NCBI RefSeq assembly: GCF_029395675.1
Contig: NZ_CP115184.1
Location: 3,038,001 to 3,102,000, forward strand
DNA length: 64,000 nt
From: Janibacter cremeus
GTDB lineage: Bacteria; Actinomycetota; Actinomycetes; Actinomycetales; Dermatophilaceae
Direction of reading: 5' to 3'
Each line of letters begins with the position of its first letter. Within the stretch, counting starts at the first letter, position 1. Below, one piece after another: positions 42,035 to 50,242 of this stretch. The notes under the pieces are model-generated. The model was not told where the DNA came from and ran no database searches. It worked only from the letters and a program-made list of their open reading frames with translations. A program made the position numbers and the translations under genes.

Positions 42035-42730
42035 TCAGGACGTCTGCCTCGACGGGCCGGTCTCGGCCCGGTGTAGCCAGCGCAGGTGCTCGTGGTCCCC
42101 GAGAAGCTCGATGCGGCGCCACAGGACGCTGCCGGGCACGGCCTGACTGGGGTGACATCCGACGGCCTTGTTCTGCAGCGATCGGTCGACGGTGATCACG
42201 AGGTCGATCTCGCTCTCGTCGTACCCGTCGAAGGGGGCCCCGTACTCCTCACGCAGTGTCGCGGCGACGGTGGCTGGGACGGTCCAGCCGAGGACCGGCA
42301 GTGCGAGGTCTTCTGCGGCGCGGATCGCGGCGGCGGTCGCGTGGGCGTGGTCGGCGTGACCGGTGACGCCGGTGAGGTCGAAGCCGATGATTCCTTCGGC
42401 GTCGATGTGGCGGGCGGCGGCGACGACGTGCGTGGCGAGCTCGTCGAGGCCCACCTCGGGGAGTCGCCCGTCGGGGTAGGCCAGGAGCGTCACGTCGTGG
42501 AGCCCGAGCGCCTCGGCGGCAGCGGTGAGCTCGTGGGCGCGGAGCTCGGTCAGGTCGCCCTCGACGCCGTGCAGGGTGGAGGCCTCGCCGCGGGTCAGGC
42601 ACAGGACCTCCACCCGGGCCCCTGTCTCGGCGAAGGCAGCCAGGATGGCTCCGAGCGCGAACGACTCGTCGTCCGGGTGAGCGACGACTGCGAGCGCCGA
42701 GCGCCACGGCGGCAGCTGTGTCTGCGGCAT
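42035..42730 (-). CDS. PIG-L family deacetylase
   Basis: A 231-aa zinc-dependent deacetylase of the LmbE/MshB/PIG-L fold. Zinc ligands are His18 and Asp21 in AHPDDES and the His residues of TGVTGHADHAHAT. GCHPSQAV and the following residues close the site. It removes acetyl groups from N-acetylglucosamine-containing molecules such as mycothiol precursors or lipid-linked sugars; the substrate here is open. ATG 42730 is preferred over TTG 42733. It is the last gene of a three-gene minus-strand run with the ArsR-rhodanese and MFS genes. Confidence 0.88.
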   Translation of the reverse strand: MPQTQLPPWRSALAVVAHPDDESFALGAILAAFAETGARVEVLCLTRGEASTLHGVEGDLTELRAHELTAAAEALGLHDVTLLAYPDGRLPEVGLDELATHVVAAARHIDAEGIIGFDLTGVTGHADHAHATAAAIRAAEDLALPVLGWTVPATVAATLREEYGAPFDGYDESEIDLVITVDRSLQNKAVGCHPSQAVPGSVLWRRIELLGDHEHLRWLHRAETGPSRQTS

Positions 42731-42755
42731 CAATCCTCCTCTTCGGATGGGACGG

Positions 42756-43421
42756 TCAAGCGGCGCCCGTGTCCACCAGCAGGCCGGCCACGCGCCACTC
42801 CAGGACCCCGTCGGCGGCTCGCCTGGCTCGGCGTCCCTCGGCGTTCAGCAGCCGGACGGCGTCGTGAGCGAGCACGCAGTACTGGCCGCGGCAGTAGGCG
42901 ACGATCTCGCGGTCGCGAGGCAGCTCCGCCAGCCGGTCGGAGAGCTCCTCGAGCGGGACGTGCAGGGCGCCCGGGAGGTGGCCCCCCGCGTACTCCACGT
43001 CGGGGCGTACGTCGAGCACGACCACATCCCCGACATCGAGACGCCGGAGGAGCTCCTCGGTGTCCACGGCCTCGGTGTCGCCGGGACCCAGGTAGGCGCG
43101 ACGTGCGACCTCGGTGTGGGGCCGATGGGCCTGGGCGACCCGCCGGAGGTGCTCCCACAGTCCCGCGACGTCGTCACCGGCGAGCGAGTAGTAGATACGC
43201 TTGCCCTCCCGACGAGGATCGACCAGACCGGCCTCACGCAGGGACTGCAGGTGGGTCGAGCAGGTGCTCATGCCCACCGCCGCCGCGTTGGCGAGGTCCT
43301 CGACACTGCGCGGACCTTGGGCCAGGAGGTCGAGGAGCTCGAGGCGCTTGGGGTTGCCGAGGACCTTGCCCACTGCGGCGAACTCGGCGTACAGGGCCTC
43401 CTTGGCGGCGCGCTCACCCAT
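42756..43421 (-). CDS. ArsR/SmtB regulator fused to a rhodanese domain
   Basis: A 221-aa fusion. Residues 10-105 are an ArsR winged helix (VLGNPKRLELLDLLAQGPRS; GMSTCSTHLQSLREAGLV; GKRIYYSLAG). Residues 120-215 are a rhodanese domain (VVVLDVRPDVEYAGGHLPGA) with the active loop AYCRGQYC holding Cys177 and Cys182. The HTH also carries Cys54. Such fusions can sense persulfide or metalloids through cysteine chemistry. The ATG lies 8 nt inside the end of the MFS gene, so the two are coupled, and it probably autoregulates through the dyad at 44804. Confidence 0.88.
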   Translation of the reverse strand: MGERAAKEALYAEFAAVGKVLGNPKRLELLDLLAQGPRSVEDLANAAAVGMSTCSTHLQSLREAGLVDPRREGKRIYYSLAGDDVAGLWEHLRRVAQAHRPHTEVARRAYLGPGDTEAVDTEELLRRLDVGDVVVLDVRPDVEYAGGHLPGALHVPLEELSDRLAELPRDREIVAYCRGQYCVLAHDAVRLLNAEGRRARRAADGVLEWRVAGLLVDTGAA

Positions 43422-44730
43422 CCTTGGTCTCCTCATCCTGCGTCGCCGCGACCGCCAAACCGTGGTGTGTCTCGTACATGCGTATGACGACCACCAGCGC
43501 CGAGACGACACTGACCGCCGCTGCGACCCATACTGCCGTGCGCAGGCTCCAGAGATCAGCGACGACGCCGCCCATGAGTGCTCCAACTGCATAACCGAGG
43601 TCGCGCCAGACCCGGTAGACGCCGACGGCACGGCCGCGCCAGGCAGGATGCGCCACGTCCCCGATCGCCGCGAGGAGGGTCGGGTAGACCATCGCCGTGC
43701 CGGCGCCGAGCAGGATCGTGCTGGCGGCCCACAGGCCGAACGAGTCGGCGGCGGCGATCACCGCCAGCGCAGTCGCTTGGGTGAACATGCCGAGGGTGAT
43801 CAGATGCTTGCGTCCCCACCGGTCCGACAGGGCGCCGGTGAACAGCTGCCCGACGCCCCACACGCCGGGGTAGAGCGCGAACAGCACCCCGATCTGGCCG
43901 ACCGGCAGCCCCGAGCCGGCGAACAGCAGCGGGAACAGTCCCCACGACAGGCCGAAGTTGAGGTTGTTGACCAGGCCCGCCTGGCTGGCCGAGGACAGGG
44001 CCGGCTCGCGGAAGCTGGTCTGGGTGAAGACGTCGCGATTGCTGAGCTCGCTGTGGAGGTGGTCGTGCCTGCCGTCGGCACGCGGCACGTGCGTGGCCGC
44101 CTCGACCTTCGTGTGGTCACGGGTCTCCCTCACCGCCAACGTGGACAGACCGAGCGCAAGCGCCGTGTAGGAGAGGCCGAGCAGGAAAGGCGCCGGCCGC
44201 AGGCCGTACTCCGCAGCCAGGTAGCCGGCCGCCATCGAGGTGACCGCGACCGCGCCGTATCCGGCCCCCTCGTTCAGGCCCATCGCCAACCCGCGCTGCT
44301 TCGGCCCGACCAGGTCGATCTTCATGATCACCGTGGTGGACCAGGTCAGGCCCTGGTTGATGCCCAGCAGCACGTTGGCCACGACGACCCAGCCCCAGCT
44401 CGGTGCCCAGATGAGCATCAACGGCACCGGGATCGCGAACAGCCATCCCGCGATCAGCACGGGCTTGCGGCCGTAGCGGTCCGACCAAGTGCCGGCGAAG
44501 TAGTTGGCCGTCGCCTTGGTGATGCCGAAGGCGACCACGTAGGTGAACATGAAGGTGTAGCCGGTGAGTCCGAACTCCTCCTCGGCGAGCAGCGGCAGCA
44601 CGGTCTGCTGCTGGCCGACCATGCCGCCGACGAGGGCGTTGATGGCCACCAGGATCGTGAACTGGGCCGCGTTGGCCCGCAGCCCGAGGGCGATCGGCCG
44701 GCGGCTCTCGTTGGCGCCGGTGCGGGTCAT
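43414..44730 (-). CDS. MFS transporter
   Basis: A 438-aa, 12-helix MFS protein. The hallmark loop appears twice: TWSDRYGRKPVLIAGW after helix 2 and LSDRWGRKHLITLG in the second half. NEGAGYGAVAVTSM and the long His-rich central loop (GRHDHLHSELSNRD) are notable; the loop could bind metal. Coupling to an ArsR-rhodanese regulator suggests export of a thiol-reactive, sulfur or metal(loid) compound, but the substrate is not identifiable. It is the first gene of the minus-strand operon. Confidence 0.83.
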   Translation of the reverse strand: MTRTGANESRRPIALGLRANAAQFTILVAINALVGGMVGQQQTVLPLLAEEEFGLTGYTFMFTYVVAFGITKATANYFAGTWSDRYGRKPVLIAGWLFAIPVPLMLIWAPSWGWVVVANVLLGINQGLTWSTTVIMKIDLVGPKQRGLAMGLNEGAGYGAVAVTSMAAGYLAAEYGLRPAPFLLGLSYTALALGLSTLAVRETRDHTKVEAATHVPRADGRHDHLHSELSNRDVFTQTSFREPALSSASQAGLVNNLNFGLSWGLFPLLFAGSGLPVGQIGVLFALYPGVWGVGQLFTGALSDRWGRKHLITLGMFTQATALAVIAAADSFGLWAASTILLGAGTAMVYPTLLAAIGDVAHPAWRGRAVGVYRVWRDLGYAVGALMGGVVADLWSLRTAVWVAAAVSVVSALVVVIRMYETHHGLAVAATQDEETKDG

Positions 44731-44803
44731 GAGCTCGGCGCTCTGTTGACGTCACCCACGTGACACCTCCAGAAGGTGGAAGACGGATCGAGGTGAGAAT
44801 ACG

Positions 44804-44819
44804 TCATTGTATGAAATGA
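44804..44819. promoter_or_regulatory. dyad over the -10 region of the MFS/ArsR-rhodanese operon
   Basis: TCATT-gtatga-AATGA is a perfect 5-bp dyad. On the minus strand it covers the -10-like TACAAT (44811-44806). This AT-rich site in high-GC surroundings is the best candidate for the ArsR-type operator. Confidence 0.5.
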
Positions 44820-44886
44820 TGAAGTGAACGTGATTCATCGACACCTCCGGGCCTGGCTGACGGGGTGACGCTTGGGTGGGAAGAGT

Positions 44887-44914
44887 TGGTACGTTTACCC
44901 GGCTGGGTATGCTG
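44887..44914 (+). promoter_or_regulatory. CsoR-like operator within a promoter
   Basis: TTGGTA (44887-44892) and TATGCT (44909-44914) are 16 bp apart as -35 and -10 boxes. Between them lies TACCC-ggct-GGGTA (44897-44910), the inverted repeat typical of copper-sensing CsoR repressors. No csoR gene is in the window. Confidence 0.55.
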
Positions 44915-44952
44915 GAAGCGTCCGACGAACCCACTCCTGGGAGGTCTGCAGC

Positions 44953-45183
44953 ATGATGGTCGTCCTCTACGGGGCCCTGCTGGCCGTGGGGCTGGTACTG
45001 CTGGCCGTCACCGCGGTCCGGGTGCTTGCGGGGGGCCTCGCGGGTCCGGAGCGAGCGACGGTCACGCGGCCCGGACGGGGTGGGGCAGGCCTTCGGGTCC
45101 TCGACGAGCGCTACGCGGCCGGTGAGCTGAGTAACGAGGAGTACCAACGTCGACGCCGTGTTCTCGAAGGAGCCGACCGATGA
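44953..45183 (+). CDS. small membrane protein with SHOCT domain
   Basis: A 76-aa protein: one N-terminal helix (VVLYGALLAVGLVLLAVTAV), a linker, then the SHOCT motif (RVLDERYAAGELSNEEYQRR). SHOCT domains are short C-terminal modules of unknown function often paired with membrane segments. It is the first gene of the copper operon, overlapping the oxidase start by 4 nt (45180-45183). GGGAGG lies upstream of ATG 44953. Confidence 0.8.
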   Translation: MMVVLYGALLAVGLVLLAVTAVRVLAGGLAGPERATVTRPGRGGAGLRVLDERYAAGELSNEEYQRRRRVLEGADR

Positions 45184-46652
45184 AGCCGATCAGCCGCCGT
45201 GGGGCACTCACGATGGGCGGGCTCGGCCTGGTCGGAACCGCGGTCGGCGGTACCGGCCTGTGGCGCGAGCTGACCTCCTCGACCCTGGACCCGTCGGGTG
45301 GCGAGTCGTTCACGGAGCCGAAGGCGCTGCGCAGCCGCGATGGCCGGCTCCAGGCGCGGCTCGAGGCCGGACTCGGAACCCACGAGGTGGCGGGACGGCA
45401 GGCACGGACGATGGGCTACAACGGCGGGGTTCCCGGACCGACGCTGTGGTTGCGGCCCGGGGACACAGTGCAGCTGGACCTGGTCAATCGCCTGGATGAG
45501 GTCACCAACCTCCACGTGCACGGTCTGCACGTCTCTCCCGAGGGCCGTGGTGACAACGTCTTCCTCGCCGTCGAACCGGGACAGACGCAGAAGTACGAGT
45601 ACCGGCTGCCGGACGATCACCCGCCTGGTACCTACTGGTACCACCCGCACCACCACGGCAACGTCGCCGATCAGGTCTTCGGCGGCCTGTACGGCGCGAT
45701 CATCGTCGAGGACCCCGAGGAGGACCTCGACGTGGACCGGGAACGCGTGCTGGTGGTCTCCGACCTCACCCTGGACGCCGGTGGCTCACTGGTCACGCCG
45801 TCGATACAGGAGCAGATGATGGGCCGTCAGGGTGAGCTCGTCCTGGTCAACGGCCAGAGCGAGCCCCGCCTGCGGGCGCACGTGGGTGAGCGGGAGCGCT
45901 GGCGGGTGGTCAACGCGTGCACCTCTCGTTACCTCGTCCTCGAGATGTCCGGGCAGGAGCCGCGCGTCGTGGGTCGTGACGTGGGGCGACTCGCCGAGGA
46001 CACGGCGCTTGGCGACGTTCTCCTGGCGCCCGGCAACCGACTGGACATGGTGGTGGACCCGGCTGCCGGCAGCGGCCGGCTCGTCGCGCGTCCCGTGGAC
46101 CGGGGCGGGATGATGGGCGGGATGATGATGGACGGGGACGGCCCGGGGCCCGGGCAGGACGAGCCCCACACGCTGGCCCACCTCGAGGTCGGCCCCGGGG
46201 ATGCCGTGAGCCGGGACATCCCTCGACGCAGGCCCCGGGACCTTCGGGGTGAGGAGGTGGCCCGACAGCGCACCCTCACCTTCCAGATGGGCATGGGTGG
46301 GATGATGGGTGGTGGAGGAGGTGGTCCGATGAGCTTCACCATCGACGGCCGGGAGTTCGACGCCGACCGTACCGACCAGCAGGTCCGCCTCGGCACGGTC
46401 GAGGAGTGGACCATCGGCAACGACAGCCCGCTCGACCACCCCTTCCATCTGCACGTCTGGCCGATGCAGCTGATCGAGGCCGACGGTCAGCAGGTGTCCG
46501 AACCGCTGTGGCTCGACGTGGTCAACGTCCCGGCCAGGGGCCGGATCAAGGTCCGGGTCGCCTTCGAGGACTTCGGCGGCAGGACCGTCTACCACTGCCA
46601 CATCCTCGACCACGAGGACCGGGGCATGATGGGCACCGTCCGAGCCGACTGA
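45180..46652 (+). CDS. multicopper oxidase (CueO/CotA-like)
   Basis: A 490-aa Tat-exported oxidase: SRRGALTMGG (5-14) is a twin-arginine signal. All copper ligands are visible: HVHG (112-115), HPHHHG (155-160), HPFHLH (~420-425) and HCHILDHEDRGMM (~471-483), with an axial Met for the type 1 copper. Met-rich segments (GGMMGGMMMD; MGMGGMMG) would bind Cu(I), as in copper-tolerance oxidases. It probably oxidises Cu(I) to the less toxic Cu(II) outside the membrane. It lies between two SHOCT proteins behind a CsoR-like site, which supports the copper role. Confidence 0.93.
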   Translation: MKPISRRGALTMGGLGLVGTAVGGTGLWRELTSSTLDPSGGESFTEPKALRSRDGRLQARLEAGLGTHEVAGRQARTMGYNGGVPGPTLWLRPGDTVQLDLVNRLDEVTNLHVHGLHVSPEGRGDNVFLAVEPGQTQKYEYRLPDDHPPGTYWYHPHHHGNVADQVFGGLYGAIIVEDPEEDLDVDRERVLVVSDLTLDAGGSLVTPSIQEQMMGRQGELVLVNGQSEPRLRAHVGERERWRVVNACTSRYLVLEMSGQEPRVVGRDVGRLAEDTALGDVLLAPGNRLDMVVDPAAGSGRLVARPVDRGGMMGGMMMDGDGPGPGQDEPHTLAHLEVGPGDAVSRDIPRRRPRDLRGEEVARQRTLTFQMGMGGMMGGGGGGPMSFTIDGREFDADRTDQQVRLGTVEEWTIGNDSPLDHPFHLHVWPMQLIEADGQQVSEPLWLDVVNVPARGRIKVRVAFEDFGGRTVYHCHILDHEDRGMMGTVRAD

Positions 46653-46698
46653 CGGTGATGCACACGAACTGTCCCGACGATCGCGAGAGGTGAGGACG

Positions 46699-46959
46699 AT
46701 GATGGGCAACGGATGGGGCATGGGCATGATGTGGGTCTGGCCCCTGCTGATCGTCGGTGTCGTGGTCCTCGTCGTGTTCCTGCTGCGACAGTCCTCGGGG
46801 ACTCCGGGCCCGGGCGGAGGGTCCGGTGAGTCGCCGAGGGGTGAGGGTGGCCGGAGTCGAGCGCGCGAGATCCTCGACGAACGCTACGCCCGCGGCGAGA
46901 TCGATGATCAGGAGTACCACCAACGACTGCGACACCTCCGAGGCGATGTCGACGAGTAG
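46699..46959 (+). CDS. small membrane protein with SHOCT domain, Met-rich N terminus
   Basis: An 86-aa protein. The N-terminus MMGNGWGMGMMW is methionine-rich, then one helix (WPLLIVGVVVLVVFLL), a Gly/Ser linker and the SHOCT motif ILDERYARGEIDDQEYHQR. It resembles the first gene of the operon but has the extra Met cluster, suggesting contact with Cu(I). AGGTGAGG precedes ATG 46699; a GTG at 46690 is possible. Confidence 0.8.
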   Translation: MMGNGWGMGMMWVWPLLIVGVVVLVVFLLRQSSGTPGPGGGSGESPRGEGGRSRAREILDERYARGEIDDQEYHQRLRHLRGDVDE

Positions 46960-46985
46960 CAGTTCCTGACGGCGCCCCGCCGCTG

Positions 46986-47549
46986 TCACCCCACCCGGCC
47001 GTCGAAGGCGGGGTGGTGGGTCGCGACGGCTCGGCCCGTCGTCAGGTGACCACCCAGGTAGCCACCGACTCCCGAGACGGCTGCGCCGAGGAGCGCCCAT
47101 CGCGCCCCGGCGCCGTCGCGACCGCGTCGCCGGGCGACCCAGGAACCGGCATAGGCGCTGAGCGCAGCCGCGTTGACGACGGCGTGGACGAGGCCGACCC
47201 GCTTGTCGCGGGGGCCTGCCTCCGACCACTGGGCCCACCCGGTCCAGGCGGTTGGGCCGAAGGCGAGGATGCCGGTGCCGACGAGTGTCCGTGCCGGGGC
47301 CGACCACTGGCCGCGCCCGACGAGGTCGAGCACGCTCGAGGAGATCCACGTCCCGAGGACGACGTCGGTGAGCACGGGGTGGAGCGCATGACCGAGCCAG
47401 TCGCCGCGCAGGACCGCTCCCCGCGTCCCGGACCCGAAGGCGGTGCGGATGTGGGGCTCCAGTGCCTGCACCGGGCCGTCGAGCCCGGCGGCGTCCTCGA
47501 GCCGCTGGGTCCAGCGCACGATCGTGGGTGCAGCGGGGTGGGTGGCCAT
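46986..47549 (-). CDS. DUF2231 domain membrane protein
   Basis: A 187-aa protein with four predicted helices. LRGDWLGHALHPVLTDVVLGTWISS and FGPTAWTGWAQW match DUF2231 proteins, whose conserved His and Asp may bind a cofactor; no function is known. GAGGAG supports ATG 47549. The gene is convergent with the copper operon and shares strand with the following ArsO-like gene at some distance. Confidence 0.75.
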   Translation of the reverse strand: MATHPAAPTIVRWTQRLEDAAGLDGPVQALEPHIRTAFGSGTRGAVLRGDWLGHALHPVLTDVVLGTWISSSVLDLVGRGQWSAPARTLVGTGILAFGPTAWTGWAQWSEAGPRDKRVGLVHAVVNAAALSAYAGSWVARRRGRDGAGARWALLGAAVSGVGGYLGGHLTTGRAVATHHPAFDGRVG

Positions 47550-47696
47550 GCCTGCTCCTCGACGAGATGGGTGGTGCGACGTCATCGGCGCACTCGTCTC
47601 CACGGTGCTCCTCGGTGTGGGAAAGGGCAACCGCATGGGGAACACTTGCGGTGCTCGCGACCCCGCGTGCACACCTGCCGGACGACCCTCGGACGG

Positions 47697-48845
47697 TCAG
47701 GAGGGCGAGTTGGTCCGGGACCGCTTCGCCGACCCCGCTCCCGGTCGGTCGGCGCCGGCGATGACGGCCGCCGTCGCCCTGGCCGACGGGCCCACGCCGA
47801 CCAGAGTGGCCGACGCGGGCCCCGTCCAGTCGCCGTAGCCCACGAGGAAGACCCGTGGGTCGTCCAGGGCTTGTGTCCCGGGGGTGCGGCCGACCGCGAC
47901 CCGGCCGTCCTCGCCCCGCAGTCGCAGCGGACGCAAGTGGCGCAGAGCCGGGCGGAATCCGGTGCACCAGATCACGGTGTCCACCTCGCGACTCGAGCCG
48001 TCCGCCCAGACGAGGGCGTGCTCGGTGAGCTCGGCGAAGGCCGGATGGGCCTCGAGCACACCTCGATCGCGCGCCTGACGCACCGAGGGCACCATGACGA
48101 TGTCGCCCAGCCCACCGATCCCCGGGTCCTCGCGCCCCTCCTGGAGCGCCTCGATGCGCCGACGTGCTGTGGCGAAGAGGGCGCGCCCGTCGAGGTCATC
48201 GGGCAAGAAGCGCGGTTCCCGGACGGTCACCCACACCGTGGTGGCCACCGTCGAGACCTCGGCGAGGACCTGGGCCGCGGAGTTGCCCCCGCCGACGATC
48301 GCGACCCGTTGCCCGGCGAAGTCCTCCGGCCGTCGGTACTGCGCCGCATGGAGCTGGCGACCCGTGAATCTCGCCATCCCCGGATAGGTCGGCCAGAAGG
48401 GCCGGGCCCAGGTCCCAGTGGTCGAGACCACGGTCTCGGTCGCGATCGTGCCTCCGGACCCGCGGACCAGCAGCCTTCGGGAGCCGTCGTCGGGGTCCTC
48501 GACCGCGGTGACCGTAAACGGACGTCGTACCTTCAGGTCGTACCGCTCCTCGTACCGGGTGAGGTAGTCCACGACATGGCGGGCGGGTGGGTATCCCTTC
48601 GCGGCGTCGTCCCACGGCGGCATGGGCCATCCGGGGAGGGCGGAGGCGCTGGCCGGGGAGAAGAGACGCAAGCCCTCCCACATGTGCCGCCACGCGCCCC
48701 CGGGCCGGTCGGCGGCGTCCAGGATGACGAAGTCGACACCGGGCTCCAGCCCGTAGCGCCGCAGGTAGAAGCCGGTGGCGAGCCCCGACTGGCCGGCGCC
48801 GACCACGACCGTCCGGACGGTGGCATCCGTCGAGGGAGACGTCAT
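47697..48845 (-). CDS. flavin-dependent monooxygenase, ArsO-like
   Basis: A 382-aa FAD/NADPH protein with GAGQSGLATG near the N-terminus, the segment MWEGLRLFSPASASALPGWP typical of ArsO/CzcO-like monooxygenases, a second Rossmann motif (VAIVGGGNSAAQ), and the TGFRPALRHL and LVGYGDWTG ends. ArsO genes occur in arsenic clusters, but no arsenite pump or arsenate reductase is nearby, so a broader detoxification role is as likely. GAGAGG precedes ATG 48845. Confidence 0.82.
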   Translation of the reverse strand: MTSPSTDATVRTVVVGAGQSGLATGFYLRRYGLEPGVDFVILDAADRPGGAWRHMWEGLRLFSPASASALPGWPMPPWDDAAKGYPPARHVVDYLTRYEERYDLKVRRPFTVTAVEDPDDGSRRLLVRGSGGTIATETVVSTTGTWARPFWPTYPGMARFTGRQLHAAQYRRPEDFAGQRVAIVGGGNSAAQVLAEVSTVATTVWVTVREPRFLPDDLDGRALFATARRRIEALQEGREDPGIGGLGDIVMVPSVRQARDRGVLEAHPAFAELTEHALVWADGSSREVDTVIWCTGFRPALRHLRPLRLRGEDGRVAVGRTPGTQALDDPRVFLVGYGDWTGPASATLVGVGPSARATAAVIAGADRPGAGSAKRSRTNSPS

Positions 48846-49033
48846 CGAAGTCCTCTCAGCGCGAAGGGCCACATGCTATCGACGGCTCAGGTCGGCGGGG
48901 CGGAGCGTGGTGGCAGATCAACCGACCGCATCATCAAGGCGCAGCACGTACGTGAACGCGACAGCAGCCGTGGAGATGTGGCCACTGTGGTCCGCGGTCC
49001 CGGATCGCCGGGCGATCGTGCAGAATCGCAGCC

Positions 49034-50137
49034 ATGGTTCGAGTGCAAGAGGTCGTGCGACGTCCTGAGTTCACCACCGACCTGCTGCAGATCCTCAAGA
49101 GCATGGCCGCGGGCACGCTGGCGTGGTGGATCTCGGTCAGGATCCTCGACTCCTCGCTGGCCTTCCTGGCTCCGTGGACCGCGTTGCTGACCGTCCACGC
49201 CACGGTCCACCGCTCGCTCTCGCGCGGCGTCCAGACGACGATTGCGTCGACGGTCGGGGTCGGCCTGTCGTTTCTGATCGGTGCCTACCTCGGCGTGAGC
49301 GTGTGGACCTTCGCCCTGGCCCTGTTCGTCGGACTGGCCGGGGCCCGGATCTCGTGGATCCGCGACGAGGGAGTGGCGATCGCGACCACGGCGATCTTCG
49401 TCCTCGGCAGCGGCTTCACCGAGCAACAACCGCTGCTGCTCGACCGTCTCGTCGAGGTGGGCGTCGGTGTCGGTATCGGGATCGCGGTCAACCTGCTGGT
49501 CATCCCACCCCTGCGCGATCAGCAGGCTGCGCGCTACGTCGACAGCATCAATCGCCGGATGGGCGATGTCCTGGTCGACATGGCCGATGAGTTCGCGTCG
49601 TCGTGGGAGACCGACCAGGCCGACTCGTGGCGCCGTGAGACCGAGTCGATGACGCGTGAGCTCAACACCGCCTGGCAGTCCGTGAGGTTCGCTCGCGAGA
49701 GCAGGCTCGCGAATCCGCGGCAGCGACTGGGTCGAGGGGGCCCTGGGCGGGCGGTGGGCCGTGACGTCGGCTACGAGGAGATCCTGTCCCGCGTCGACGA
49801 GGGGATCTCACACCTGCGCCACCTCGCCCGCACCCTGCACGAGGCCGCATACGCGGAGGGTGCCTGGGACGAGCGGTTCCGCGAGCGCTGGACCCATATC
49901 GTCCGGGACGCGGGTCGGGCCATCGCCGATCCGGACGCGGACGTGGAGCCGGTCCACGACCGGCTGACCGCTCTGGCCAGGGAGATGTCCGACGACGCGG
50001 ACCTGCCCAAGGAGTCCTGGCCGCTCTACGGCTCGCTCCTGTCGAGCATGCGGCACATCGCCGTCATCGTCGACGACGTCGCGTCGGACCGAGAGGCGCG
50101 CGAGGCATCCCACCGCACTCTGTCTCTCGGGAGTTAG
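49034..50137 (+). CDS. FUSC/aromatic acid exporter family membrane protein
   Basis: A 367-aa protein. Residues ~15-155 contain about six helices with SLAFLAPWTALLTVHATVHR and GVQTTIASTVGVGLSFLIG, features of the FUSC/ArAE exporter family. Residues 165-360 are a helical cytoplasmic domain (DSINRRMGDVLVDMADEF; ISHLRHLARTLHEAAY). Family members export aromatic acids or fusaric acid; the substrate here is unknown. It is divergent from the ArsO-like gene, and the SDR gene follows on the same strand. Confidence 0.78.
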   Translation: MVRVQEVVRRPEFTTDLLQILKSMAAGTLAWWISVRILDSSLAFLAPWTALLTVHATVHRSLSRGVQTTIASTVGVGLSFLIGAYLGVSVWTFALALFVGLAGARISWIRDEGVAIATTAIFVLGSGFTEQQPLLLDRLVEVGVGVGIGIAVNLLVIPPLRDQQAARYVDSINRRMGDVLVDMADEFASSWETDQADSWRRETESMTRELNTAWQSVRFARESRLANPRQRLGRGGPGRAVGRDVGYEEILSRVDEGISHLRHLARTLHEAAYAEGAWDERFRERWTHIVRDAGRAIADPDADVEPVHDRLTALAREMSDDADLPKESWPLYGSLLSSMRHIAVIVDDVASDREAREASHRTLSLGS

Positions 50138-50194
50138 AGCCGCAGCGGACGGGGTAGGTGCCTGCCACAGCGACGTCGCGACAGGAGTACCGCC

Positions 50195-50242
50195 ATGATC
50201 GAAGCACCTGGAGCCCGACAGGTCCGCGGAGCCCGAGGATGA
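50195..50242 (+). CDS. possible 15-residue leader peptide before the SDR gene
   Basis: ATG 50195 follows AGGAG at an 8-nt spacing and encodes MIEAPGARQVRGARG before a TGA that overlaps the SDR ATG in an ATGA. It is too short to test by similarity. Three of its 15 residues are Arg, so it might act in translational coupling or attenuation. Confidence 0.3.
   Translation: MIEAPGARQVRGARG

Noticed and set aside
46656..46693. Short frame MHTNCPDDRER between the oxidase and the second SHOCT gene
   Set aside because: There is no ribosome site before it, and it is most simply explained as the leader containing the next gene's own ribosome site.
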